Assembly: GCA_963844885.1 (NCBI GenBank)
Contig: CAWJQA010000015.1
Span: 1-64,000 of the forward strand
Reading direction: 5' to 3'
DNA: 64,000 nt
Source of the DNA: DATMER01 sp963844885
GTDB lineage: Bacteria > Acidobacteriota > Thermoanaerobaculia > Multivoradales > UBA5704
Shown here: piece after piece, positions 1-8,132 of the stretch
Numbering within the stretch: position 1 is the stretch's first letter
Layout: each line of letters starts with the position of its first letter
The notes under the pieces: model-generated
The model's input: only the letters and a program-made list of their open reading frames with translations
The model's database searches: none
What the model was told of the DNA's origin: nothing
Made by a program: the position numbers and the translations under genes

Positions 1-2914
1 CTGGTGAGCAGGCGGCCTACGGCATCCCAGGTTCGCACGGTCACCGCGCCCCGCGCGTCGGTTGTGCTCACCACGTTGCCGGCCGCGTCGTGCTGCCAGG
101 TGGTGACACCGGTCACCGGCGACTCCTGGCGCGCGAGGCGGCCGAAGTCATCATAAAGATAACGGGTGACATTGCCGTTGGGATCGGTCACCGATATGAG
201 ATTGTCGCGCACGTCGTAACCATAGGTGGTGAGCGTCGAGCTCTGGTCCACGGCCGTGAGGCGATGCAGGGCGTCGAAGGTATAGAGCGTGTTCGGGCTG
301 GAATGGTTTTCATCCTGAACCGCCACCAGAAGACCGTCGACATCGTAAGTATTGCGCACCGTGGCGCCGGCCGGCACCGGGTGGACAACTTCGGCCAACC
401 GGTGGTGGGCGTCGTAGACGAAATCTTCGCGGCTGCGGGTGGTCCAGGCGGTGCAGACGGGAGCCGGGGCGTCGCAGCTCTGAAGCTCCTCGCGCACGGT
501 GGCGCCGAGGTCGTCGAGCGTGCGGTGGCGGCGTTCGATCTCGCGGCCGGCGGCGTCGAGACGGATCTCATCCACCAGCCGCTCGGTGCCGTCCTCATAT
601 CCGTAGCGCAGCCCGTTGCCCCGCGGCAAAACGGTGCGGATCAGCCGGTCCCGGCCGTCGAAATCGTGCCGGGCCGAGTAGTCCGCCGCCTCGGCCGGAT
701 CGCCGGCCACAGCCTTCTGGGTGCTCGACACCACCCGGCCGCGGGCGTCCGTGACCCGCAACGTGACCACTCCGTTGGCGTCGGTCGAGCTGCGCGGCGT
801 ACCGTAGATATCATAATCCGCGGAAAACGTGGAAAGTCCCACGGCATCCGTAACACCGCGCAGCCGGCCGCGCCGGGCAAGGTCGGAATCATTATCCGGG
901 TAGTAGGAGAATGTCGTCATGTCCGCTACATCGGTCCGCGGCCCGTCCACGCGTGAGCGTGCGATGGCGGGCGTCGAACGTGGTCGTGCGGGTATACGTA
1001 ACAGGAGCGGTATCCGTTGCGGAAAGCCAGCCGCTCTCGCGGGTGACGAGCACCGTTTCTCCCGAGAGCCACTCCTGGCGGGTGAGCTTGCGCTCGCCGG
1101 GCCGGGCGGCGGACGGCTCATCGGTCTCCGTGCGGAAGCGCGGCCAGGCGGGATCATCATAGCGGTAGCGCACCGTGCGTTCCAGTGGCGTGCCCACAGC
1201 TTCGGTGACAGCGGTCAGGTTGGCTCGCGCGTCGTGCTCATAGCGGGTCACATGGCCGTTGGCGTCCGTGCGCGAGGTCACCAGATTGTCCGGGCCGTAG
1301 GTGAAGCTTTGATCGTCGCCGCCGGCTCCGCCGCAGGAGAGACAATTGCCTTCTACCCGAGTCGGCAGGAACCTTCCGCGCTGATAGCTCAGCGTGAAAA
1401 CCGACACCTGACGGGTGGAATCGTCGATTTCATGGGTCACCCGGGTCCGGCCCGGCGCGGGCGTGTCGTATTCCAGTCGTAACGAGATCCCGGCCGCCGG
1501 CCGGATCGACGGAGACGGACGTGATGCCGCGGTCGCGGGCGTCGTAGGCATGGCCTTCGAGCAGCGATCCGGCCTCGTCGCGCACCTCGGTCAACAGGCG
1601 CGGCACGCCGTTCGAGTCCGTTTGATAAGCGAAGCTGCGCCAAGGCAGCCCGCCGATGTGGAGCGGATCGAAAACCCGAGCGAGCAGGCCACCCTCGTAC
1701 TCGAAATGCCAGAGCAGCCCACCGGGCAACTCCACTTCGGCGAGAAGCCCGCCCGAGTAGCGCAGCTCGATTTGCCGGCCCATCGAGTCGGCGACCGACA
1801 CCAGAAGCCCATCGGCATCATAGGTGCCGGTCAGGGCGTTTCCCCAGCGATCGATCGTGGCGAGCCAGCGGCCGGTCGTGGCATCGAAGATTGTGACCGT
1901 GCCGTCGAGGTCCGTCAGCTCCAGGCGGTTGCCCGAGCGGACCACGGAACCGCGCAATTCGCCCGGCTCGAAGGCGGTCCAGGCGTTCTCTCCTTGCCGG
2001 ATGTACTCCGACTCCATGCCCTCGCCACTCACATGGTAAAGGAAGCGCTCCGAGGCATCCGTAGCCCGTAGCGTCGCGGCGAACGAATGGCTCCAGCCGG
2101 AATCCACAACCAGCCCGGGATGGCGGCCAACCGCGCTGTGATAACTCAAGGCGAACGACAACGGCAACGGCGACTGCGCGATCGAGAACAGCGGCAGGCT
2201 GAAAGACACGTCGCCGGACCCCACATGGACCGGCATCCCTACGCCGAGCGACGGCGCGCCACCGCCTCCGGCCGAGCAGGTGCGGCGGTCGGTGCAGGCG
2301 GCGGTCACCGCCTCGGTGGCCGTGGCTTCCACCACGCCGAGTGGACCTTCGGCCAGAAAGCCGAGGCGGGCGGTGAACGTCCGCGTGTCGCCGCAGGCGA
2401 CGTCGATCCCCGTATCCCAGGTGCCGCTCTCGAAATACGGGAACGTCCGGGCGACCAGATCACCGTTGCGGAGGAGAAGGAGATTGTCGGATGACACCAG
2501 CGGATCGTTCGTGCAGGTGAAGAACGGCGGCCAGTCGCCGGTGTTCTGGCAGTAATAATTCGGTGCCTCGTAGTCCACGAACACCCGCGTGCCGGAGACG
2601 CGGAGCGCGACGGTGGGGCGCGGACCCGAAGCCGGTGGATGGAAGGAGGTGCAGCAGCGCGGCGGCTGGCCGGCTTCGAGGGGGCCGTGGCAGTCGGAGG
2701 CCGCGCTCTGGGGTCCGAACCGCCACTGTGTGGTACGACCACCGCCCGGTTGCGTCCAGGAGGCGGGGCCGAGAGCATCGGGGAAGCACTGCATCGCCTG
2801 GGCTCCACAGCCGCCGTGCAGGAGCACGCAGGAACCCTGGCCGGCGGCCGGCAGAGCGAGAAGCGAGACGGCAAGGCCCAGCAGGGCATATCGGCCGAGG
2901 GACAGATCGAGCAT
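1..2914 (-). CDS. RHS/YD-repeat secreted protein, 5' part; runs off the left edge, frame broken twice
   Basis: The product starts with a signal peptide (MLDLSLGRYALLGLAVSLLA...) and a Cys-rich N-terminal region. A DUF6531-like motif (VHVGSGDVSFSLPL) follows, then a long series of YD repeats such as FTYGPDN, TRYEHDARANL, GYDVRDN and TRYLYDDFGRL. This is the architecture of RHS proteins, exported polymorphic-toxin shells or wall-associated proteins whose variable toxin lies at the C-terminus, here outside the window. RHS similarity passes between frames near 1490-1500 and near 945-955, so the copy as given is interrupted. Either two single-base errors or a decaying gene would explain this. Nothing downstream is visible, so toxin and immunity functions cannot be assessed. 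Confidence 0.85.
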
Positions 2915-3096
2915 AAGACCTCCCGGGCGGCCTCAGTGCGACCTCGCCTGCCCGCCAAGGGAGTGCTTCCAGGACGGGAAACCGGGGCAGGCTGCGCTGC
3001 CCGACTCTCACCGTTGCGGGAAGGCATGGCAGAGTTGCGCGCGGCCGTGACGCTTCGCCTGGGATCCAATGCCTCGGCTGAGCCCCCGACGCCTCA

Positions 3097-3536
3097 GCTA
3101 ACTTAACGACGGTCCAGCTAACTTAGCGACGGTCCAGCTAACTTAGCGACGGTCCAGCTAACTTAGCGACGGTCCAGCTAACTTAGCGACGGTCCAGCTA
3201 ACTTAGCGACGGTCCAGCTAACTTAGCGACGGCCCAGCTAACTTAGCGACGGCCCAGCTAACTTAGCGACGGTCCAGCTAACTTAGCGACGGTCCAGCTA
3301 ACTTAGCGATGGTCCAGCTAACTTAGCGACGGTCCAGCTAACTTAGCGATGGTCCAGCTAACTTAGCGATGGTCCAGCTAACTTAGCGATGGCTCAGCTA
3401 ATTTAGCGGTGGCCCAGCTAGTTTTGCGATGGCCCAGCTAACTTAAGGACGGCCCCGCTAATCTAACGACGGTCCAGCTAACTTAACGATGGCTCAGCTA
3501 ATTTAGTGACGGCCCAGCTAATTTTACGACGCGGCG
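3097..3536. repeat. 22-copy, 20-bp tandem array carrying a dyad
   Basis: The unit GCTAACTTAGCGACGGTCCA recurs every 20 bp from 3097, 22 times. Central copies are nearly identical. Copies after about 3400 are increasingly diverged. Each unit holds GCTAAcTTAGC, palindromic except for its central base. The length is not a multiple of three and stop codons occur in the units, so it is non-coding. At 3541-3559 a partial copy appears in inverted orientation (TAAATTAGCTGAGC), so the last direct unit and this copy can pair as a hairpin. It lies upstream of the leftward RHS gene. The function is unknown; iteron-like protein binding is one possibility. Confidence 0.95.
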
Positions 3537-3625
3537 TCGGTAAATTAGCTGAGCCGTCGGCATTTTGGCCTGGCTGGCATGGAGTTGGTTGGCTGGGGGG
3601 CTGAAGCGGATCCTGGGTAGCCGGC

Positions 3626-3653
3626 AAAAAGAGGGGCGTGCCAGGCACGCCCC
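3626..3653 (-). terminator. Rho-independent terminator for the 3683-4069 gene
   Basis: A perfect 10-bp stem with a one-base loop (GGGGCGTGCC-A-GGCACGCCCC) lies 30 bp past the stop codon. Read on the minus strand it is followed by CTCTTTTTG. Almost the same element occurs at 61375-61404. Confidence 0.75.
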
Positions 3654-3682
3654 GATCCTTCCAGCCAGATGTGATCTAGCGG

Positions 3683-4069
3683 CTACTCAGTGGTGGGGGC
3701 CACCGTCTCGGGCGGCGGGGGCGGCGGGGGTGCCGGCTGCTTCCTGCCCGACCGGCCGCGGAACGGGGGGAGCCCGAACTCGGTCAGCTTCTCGGACCGG
3801 ATGCCGTAGAACTGCCTGAGGCCTTTCCGCAGCATCGTGGCCAGCCGCTGGCCGTCCACGATCATCTCCCGCAGATCCTGCGAGGACTGCTGCTTCTCGG
3901 CGGCCAGGGCCGCCTGCCTCTGGAGCAGCGCCTGGGCCTGGCTCAGGTGATCCGCGAACATCACGCGGCTCGCCTCCAGGTGTGGGACCTCGTCCGTGTT
4001 GGTCGCCATCGCCGCCAGCAGGCGCTGCCACTCGCCCAAAATTCCCGAATACGTCGTCTCGTTCTGCAT
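3683..4069 (-). CDS. Small coiled-coil protein with proline-rich tail, unknown function
   Basis: The product is 128 aa and mostly helical and charged. Residues 1-100 are rich in Gln, Ala, Leu and Glu, consistent with a coiled coil. The C-terminus is basic, then proline-rich (PAPPPPPPPE). There is no signal peptide or membrane segment, so it is probably cytoplasmic. Two in-frame ATGs compete: AAGGAG abuts the first (4075) with no spacing but sits six bases before the second, so the start is placed at 4069. A sigma70-like promoter and a terminator frame it as a single-gene unit. I do not recognise a characterised family. Confidence 0.75.
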   Translation of the reverse strand: MQNETTYSGILGEWQRLLAAMATNTDEVPHLEASRVMFADHLSQAQALLQRQAALAAEKQQSSQDLREMIVDGQRLATMLRKGLRQFYGIRSEKLTEFGLPPFRGRSGRKQPAPPPPPPPETVAPTTE

Positions 4070-4108
4070 GGTCATCTCCTTGTGGGGTTCTTGACCCCTT
4101 TGACCTCA

Positions 4109-4130
4109 CCGGCGCCGGATTTGGCGCCGG
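4109..4130. other. Hairpin in the leader of the 3683-4069 gene
   Basis: CCGGCGCC-GGATTT-GGCGCCGG is a perfect 8-bp inverted repeat. It lies between the predicted promoter and the start codon of the minus-strand gene, so it would sit in the 5' untranslated leader. No riboswitch class is recognised. Confidence 0.5.
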
Positions 4131-4211
4131 GAGGGAATTCAGCAGATCTGTTCTGCCCGTCCGGCCTGCTCTGTTCCCGTTACCGTAGTCAGTAGGCCGA
4201 CAACGACGCGG

Positions 4212-4240
4212 ATGGTAGTTATACGGATCTCCTCTGTCAA
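4212..4240 (-). promoter_or_regulatory. Sigma70-like promoter for the 3683-4069 gene
   Basis: On the minus strand TTGACA (4240-4235), a 17-bp spacer and TACCAT (4217-4212) match the -35/-10 pattern: a perfect -35 and 4 of 6 in the -10. The implied leader is about 135 nt. Confidence 0.5.
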
Positions 4241-4263
4241 CTGTCTAGTCAGCTAGAGTATGT

Positions 4264-5772
4264 TTATGATTCAGTTCCAGATTGAAACGTCAACCCCGGA
4301 TCGCTTTGGGCACGGTAAAGGAAGCGGGCGACCTGCCGGGCCAGCTCCACCGTGGCGGCCTCTCTCTTCGCCGCCTCGCAGAAGATCCGCAGCGCAACCA
4401 GGGCCTGGCTGTGGACCTGCTGGCTCTGGAAGATGACGGCCATCTCCTCGGCGATGGTGCGCACCCGCTTGGTTTCGCCCTGCTTCAAGAGCACGAGAGA
4501 CAGGTCCACGCTCACCAGGGCGAAGTCGTAGCTCAGCAAGGGCTTCAGAAATGTGCTCCGGACACGCTCGAAGCCGGCCCGGGCTGACTCCAGGTCACCG
4601 AGCCCGTCGGCTACCTTGGCCTCCAACCACGTTACGCGGGCGGCATCTAGCTCGCCGCCGAGCCGGTCGGCCAGCCTGCGCACCTCGGGCAGTTTCTCCC
4701 GAGCTTCCTCCAGACGGCCGATGTGCAGCAGGTCACCGACAAGATGGTGGCACACCATCCAGGCTTGGCGTGGATCGCCCTCAAAATCGAGAAAAGGAAT
4801 CGCCTCCAGAACTGCCTGTGTCGAAGCTTCCGGCTCATCCAGGACGTCATGGATGTTCGCTTTGGTAAGAAGGATCTTTCCCCGGAGCTCTCCGTCGGCG
4901 AGCGCCAGGGCCTCCTCGATCCGCTGGAGTGCCAGCGGCAACTCCCGGTCGTCGCGATGGAGGGCGGCCTCGATCCACGGCAGCACGGCCTTGTTCAAGA
5001 GCCCCGGGTCACCCGCCTCGCCATCCTCCCACAGCCGACGGGCTCGGCTCCGAGCCTTGCGCGCCTCCGGCAGGTCGTTGCAGACGCGATACGCATTCGT
5101 CAACGCGGCCAGAGCGAGTCCTTCGAGCCGCCACCGCCATGCCCGGTCTCCGTCCACCCGCTCCGCGACATGCACGGCCAGCCTCGCCCACTCCAGCGAC
5201 TCCGCTGGATGGTTCGGCGCCAGAAGGAGGCTCTCCGCGGCCAGCCGCTCCGAGAGAGCCCACTGCCGGAACGCCGCGACGCGCTCGACGAGGAGCCAGC
5301 GCTGTTTCTCCTGGCGCCGCTTCAGGCGTTCCAGGAGCGGGTCGGCCAGCTCCCGGTCGGCCGCCACGGGCCGGGAGGCCCTCTCCGGCCGGCGGCCGTC
5401 CGCGGCGAGCGGCTCGAGGATCAGGTCGAGCGCCTGGTCGGCCAGGGGAAACAGCTCGACGACCGCGACCTGCGCGAGCGCCCTGGCCGGGCGGCTCTTC
5501 CCTCGGGCCGCGAGCCGGAACGAGCGGAGGATCCGGAGCCCGGAATCCAGCAGGTATCGGGGGAAGCCGGTGACGTCGGCGGCCGTTTTCAGGGCCTCCT
5601 CGGGAACATCCCGGTCGTCCCGCTCCCACATCGACACCTGGGACGGATGGAAACCGGCTCGCACGGCAAGCGTCGCCTGGTCCCACCAGCCGCGCGCCCA
5701 GCGCATCAACACCATGGCCAGCCCGGCGCCCGGGATGACCTTCTTCCTTCTGCTCTTCTTCGCCTTGCTCAT
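4264..5772 (-). CDS. HTH-TPR regulator, paralog 1
   Basis: The product is 502 aa. A basic N-terminus precedes an XRE-type helix-turn-helix at about residues 15-75 (WDQATLAVRAGFHPSQVSMW). A long helical TPR-like superhelix fills about residues 170-490 (ALAALTNAYRVCNDLPEARK, REKLPEVRRLADRLGGE). It is a close paralog of 6184-7659, especially over the TPR half, where whole segments are shared (ILLTKANIHDVLDEPEAST). HTH plus TPR is the layout of RRNPP-type peptide-responsive regulators (Rap, PlcR, NprR), but those families are known mainly from Firmicutes, so peptide sensing here is inference. The gene diverges from the small exported peptide gene at 5909. The start follows a weak TAAGGA. Confidence 0.75.
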   Translation of the reverse strand: MSKAKKSRRKKVIPGAGLAMVLMRWARGWWDQATLAVRAGFHPSQVSMWERDDRDVPEEALKTAADVTGFPRYLLDSGLRILRSFRLAARGKSRPARALAQVAVVELFPLADQALDLILEPLAADGRRPERASRPVAADRELADPLLERLKRRQEKQRWLLVERVAAFRQWALSERLAAESLLLAPNHPAESLEWARLAVHVAERVDGDRAWRWRLEGLALAALTNAYRVCNDLPEARKARSRARRLWEDGEAGDPGLLNKAVLPWIEAALHRDDRELPLALQRIEEALALADGELRGKILLTKANIHDVLDEPEASTQAVLEAIPFLDFEGDPRQAWMVCHHLVGDLLHIGRLEEAREKLPEVRRLADRLGGELDAARVTWLEAKVADGLGDLESARAGFERVRSTFLKPLLSYDFALVSVDLSLVLLKQGETKRVRTIAEEMAVIFQSQQVHSQALVALRIFCEAAKREAATVELARQVARFLYRAQSDPGLTFQSGTES

Positions 5773-5908
5773 CGTCCTTACTCCTCAGCCGTGCTCGGAG
5801 AGCACGGAAGATGGGTTCTTTTCCTCCAGGCTCCTGGCACTATCCATCCGGGAGGCGCGCTCCGCGGCCAATGGAGGCCCGAGCCGCCTCCCGGTTAGGA
5901 GCCGTTTC

Positions 5909-6160
5909 ATGCGCCTTGTTCGTCAAGCTGCCGTATTCGCCCTCGTTCTCGCCCTCACCCTCCCCTGGGCCGCCGCCGCGGAGCCTCGGCAGGTGGACCG
6001 CGCCTCCAGTGAGCGCCACGCTCTGAGCGCTCCCGCGCTGCTGAGCCACCTCTGGGGCTTCCTCACAAACCTGTGGGAAGCCGAGGGGTCTCGCCCCGAC
6101 CCGCTCGGTACACCGCAGCCCACCACCGACGCGGGATATCGCCCCGACCCACTGGGCTGA
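5909..6160 (+). CDS. Small exported peptide with duplicated RPDPLG motif
   Basis: The product is 83 aa. It has a clear Sec signal peptide (MRLVRQAAVFALVLALTLPW, likely cut after AAA). The mature part of about 60 aa contains an amphipathic LLSHLWGFLTNLWEAEG segment and ends with two copies of RPDPLG, the second being the exact C-terminus (YRPDPLG). AGGAG lies 7 bases before the ATG, and a strong terminator follows the stop at once, so it is a complete monocistron. It sits between two HTH-TPR regulator genes. A signalling propeptide is a reasonable hypothesis; a small envelope protein is the alternative. I recognise no named family. Confidence 0.7.
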   Translation: MRLVRQAAVFALVLALTLPWAAAAEPRQVDRASSERHALSAPALLSHLWGFLTNLWEAEGSRPDPLGTPQPTTDAGYRPDPLG

Positions 6161-6172
6161 CCTCGACCGTGT

Positions 6173-6206
6173 GGCCGGAGCCTTCATTCGGCTCCGGCCT
6201 TTTCTT
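6173..6206 (+). terminator. Rho-independent terminator of the small peptide gene
   Basis: A perfect 10-bp stem (GGCCGGAGCC / GGCTCCGGCC) with a 7-base loop is followed by TTTTCTT. The hairpin overlaps the last codons of the convergent regulator gene ending at 6184. Confidence 0.85.
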
Positions 6207-7659
6207 CAAACTTCAGCCCGGGGTCGTTTTGGGCGCGGTGGAGGTATCGCGCCACCTTCCGCGCCAGCTCCACCGTGGCGGTCTCCCGCCGGGCCGCCTC
6301 GCAGAAGATCCCCAGCGCGGCCAGGGCTTCCCGGTGGACCTGCTGGCTCCGGAAGACGGGGAGCATCTCGTCCGCGATGGTGCGCACCTTCCTCGTTTCC
6401 CCCTGCTCGAGGAGCACGGCCGAAAGATCCAGGCTCACCAGGGCGTGGTCGTAGCTCAGCTCGGGCCTGGTGAAGGAGCCGCGCACCTGCTCGAAGCGGC
6501 TCCTCGCCGCCGCGAGGTTTCCGAGACCGGCTTCTACCTTGGCTTCCAGCCACACGACCCGGTCGAGGTCGCGCTCGCCGCCGAGGCCCTCGGCCAGCCT
6601 GCGCACCTCGGGCAGCTTTTCCCGCGCCTCCTCGACCCGGCCAAGGTGTAGCAGGTCGCCTACGAGGTGGTGGCAAACGATCCAGGCGAGCCGTGGCTCG
6701 CGCTCGAAATCGAGGAGCGGCATCGCTTCCAGGATCGCCTCCGTGGAAGCTTCCGGCTCGTCCAGGACGTCATGGATATTCGCCTTGGTGAGGAGGATCT
6801 TTCCCCGCAGCTCGCCGTCGTCGAGCCTCAGAGCCTCCTCGATCCGCCGGAGGGCCAGCGGCAGCTCCCGCTCGTCGCGGTGGAGGGCGGCTTCGACCCA
6901 CGGCAGCACGGCCGCGTTCAAGAGCCCCGGGTCACCCGGCTCGCCGTCCTCCCAGAGGCGCCGGGCGCGGACCCGGGCCTTGCGCGCCGCCGGCAGGTCG
7001 TTGCAGACGCGGAAGGCGTTCGTCAAGGCGGCAAGAGCGAAGCCTTCCAGGCGCCAGCGCCACTCCCGGGCGCCGGACACCAGCTCGGCGATGCGCACGG
7101 CGAGCTTCGCGAGGCCCAGGGCCTCCTTGGGATGGTTCGGCGCGGCTTCGAGGCTCTCCCACACCACGAGCACGCAGAGGCCCCAGGTGCGGAAACGCTC
7201 CTCCTCCTCGACCATCATCAGCCGGTCTTCCGGGCTGTCCTTCTTCAACTGCCGCCAGAGGACGTCGGCCCGGTCCCGGGCATGCAGGGTCTCACCGCCG
7301 AGCGTCAACAGCTCGAGCACGGCGCGCACCAACGACGCCGCAAGCCGGCCGACCCGGGCGGCGAGGGCGTCAATCTTCCGTCTCTTGGAGGCGAACGGGC
7401 CGCCGGGCCCGGACCGCGAGTCGGCCCGGGCCGACTCGAGCTCGTTCAGGGCGGCGTCGATCCTCTCGGGGCCGAGCCCCATCCGGGCGATCAAGAGCTC
7501 GAGCTTCCCTCGGCGCAGCTCCTTTTGCCCGCTCTCGAGGTCGTTGACCGTGTGGGGCGGTAATCCAGCGGCCTTCTCCAATTGGACTTGACTCCACCCC
7601 AGCCCCTCGCGCAGGAAGCGGAGCACGATGCTCAGGTCGGGCTTGCTCTCTCGGGCCAT
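6184..7659 (-). CDS. HTH-TPR regulator, paralog 2
   Basis: The product is 491 aa. The N-terminal XRE helix-turn-helix (about 8-65) is well formed: LRFLREGLGWSQVQLEKAAG, then HTVNDLESGQ. A central linker precedes TPR-like repeats at about 170-480 that closely match the regulator at 4264-5772. The start is set at ATG 7659 because GAGGAGA lies just upstream; a longer in-frame extension to 7734 has no such signal. The family position suggests a cytoplasmic DNA-binding regulator whose TPR superhelix binds a ligand. The gene converges on the small exported peptide gene and overlaps its terminator. A TATATA box about 30 bp upstream may be a -10, but no -35 is evident. Confidence 0.78.
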   Translation of the reverse strand: MARESKPDLSIVLRFLREGLGWSQVQLEKAAGLPPHTVNDLESGQKELRRGKLELLIARMGLGPERIDAALNELESARADSRSGPGGPFASKRRKIDALAARVGRLAASLVRAVLELLTLGGETLHARDRADVLWRQLKKDSPEDRLMMVEEEERFRTWGLCVLVVWESLEAAPNHPKEALGLAKLAVRIAELVSGAREWRWRLEGFALAALTNAFRVCNDLPAARKARVRARRLWEDGEPGDPGLLNAAVLPWVEAALHRDERELPLALRRIEEALRLDDGELRGKILLTKANIHDVLDEPEASTEAILEAMPLLDFEREPRLAWIVCHHLVGDLLHLGRVEEAREKLPEVRRLAEGLGGERDLDRVVWLEAKVEAGLGNLAAARSRFEQVRGSFTRPELSYDHALVSLDLSAVLLEQGETRKVRTIADEMLPVFRSQQVHREALAALGIFCEAARRETATVELARKVARYLHRAQNDPGLKFEEKAGAE

Positions 7660-7794
7660 CGGTTCTCCTCTCGAAGAGTCCTGCTTCTCTATATAAGTTG
7701 CCGCTGGCCCCTTTTCTGTGACAAGCGGAAACAAATTTCCTGAAGACTCCGAAAGGGTCGTGCTGCACGATCACCTGGAGAGCCTCTCTTCCTC

Positions 7795-7936
7795 TCATGG
7801 AGGTGGCGTTCCGAGGGGGATGCCCAGCCAGCCCATGACGGCGAAGTCGAAGAGCACGGCCAAGCCGGCGGGCACGATGCAGAGGAGACCCTGGGGTAGC
7901 GAGCGGCTGAGGACGGCGGTCAGCGCGAAGATGCCG
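7795..7936 (-). pseudogene. Fragment of an RND/MMPL-type membrane transporter
   Basis: The minus-strand frame encodes a hydrophobic stretch ending FAVMGWLGIPLGTPPP before a stop. FDFAVMGWLGIPLGT resembles the transmembrane segment before the second permease motif in MMPL/RND exporters. No start or flanking domain is present, and the fragment is cut off where the AMMECR1 remnant begins on the other strand. A chance hydrophobic frame is possible. Confidence 0.35.
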
Positions 7937-7937
7937 G

Positions 7938-8128
7938 CGAGCGGTCGATCACGTTTCGAATTCCAGGACCGGCGCAGCACTTTCCTGCCACAGGTCTGGG
8001 AGCAGCTTCCGGAACCCGCCGACTTCCTGGCCCACCTCGAGCGCAAGGCGGGGCTGCCGGCGGACTTCTGGCACTCCGATGTCAGGCTCTGGCGCTACAC
8101 GGTCATGAAGTGGGCGGAGCCACAGTAG
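7938..8128 (+). pseudogene. C-terminal remnant of an AMMECR1-domain protein (AmmeMemoRadiSam protein A)
   Basis: The last 50 or so codons give STFLPQVWEQLPEPADFLAH, then KAGLPADFW and RYTVMKW, which is the C-terminal signature of bacterial AMMECR1-domain proteins. Upstream, AVDHVS lies in a different frame (one-base shift near 7955), and nothing of the first 100 or more residues is present. It abuts an opposite-strand transporter fragment, so the stretch looks like a rearrangement scar. The partner genes (Memo, radical SAM) are not in the window. Confidence 0.65.
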
Positions 8129-8132
8129 CCCG

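Noticed and set aside
3097..3536. Possible CRISPR array
   Set aside because: The 20-bp units are contiguous, with no spacers, and no cas genes are nearby.
5773..5908. Sigma54-like promoter (TGGCAC) upstream of the small peptide gene
   Set aside because: The TTGC(A/T) half is absent at the right spacing.
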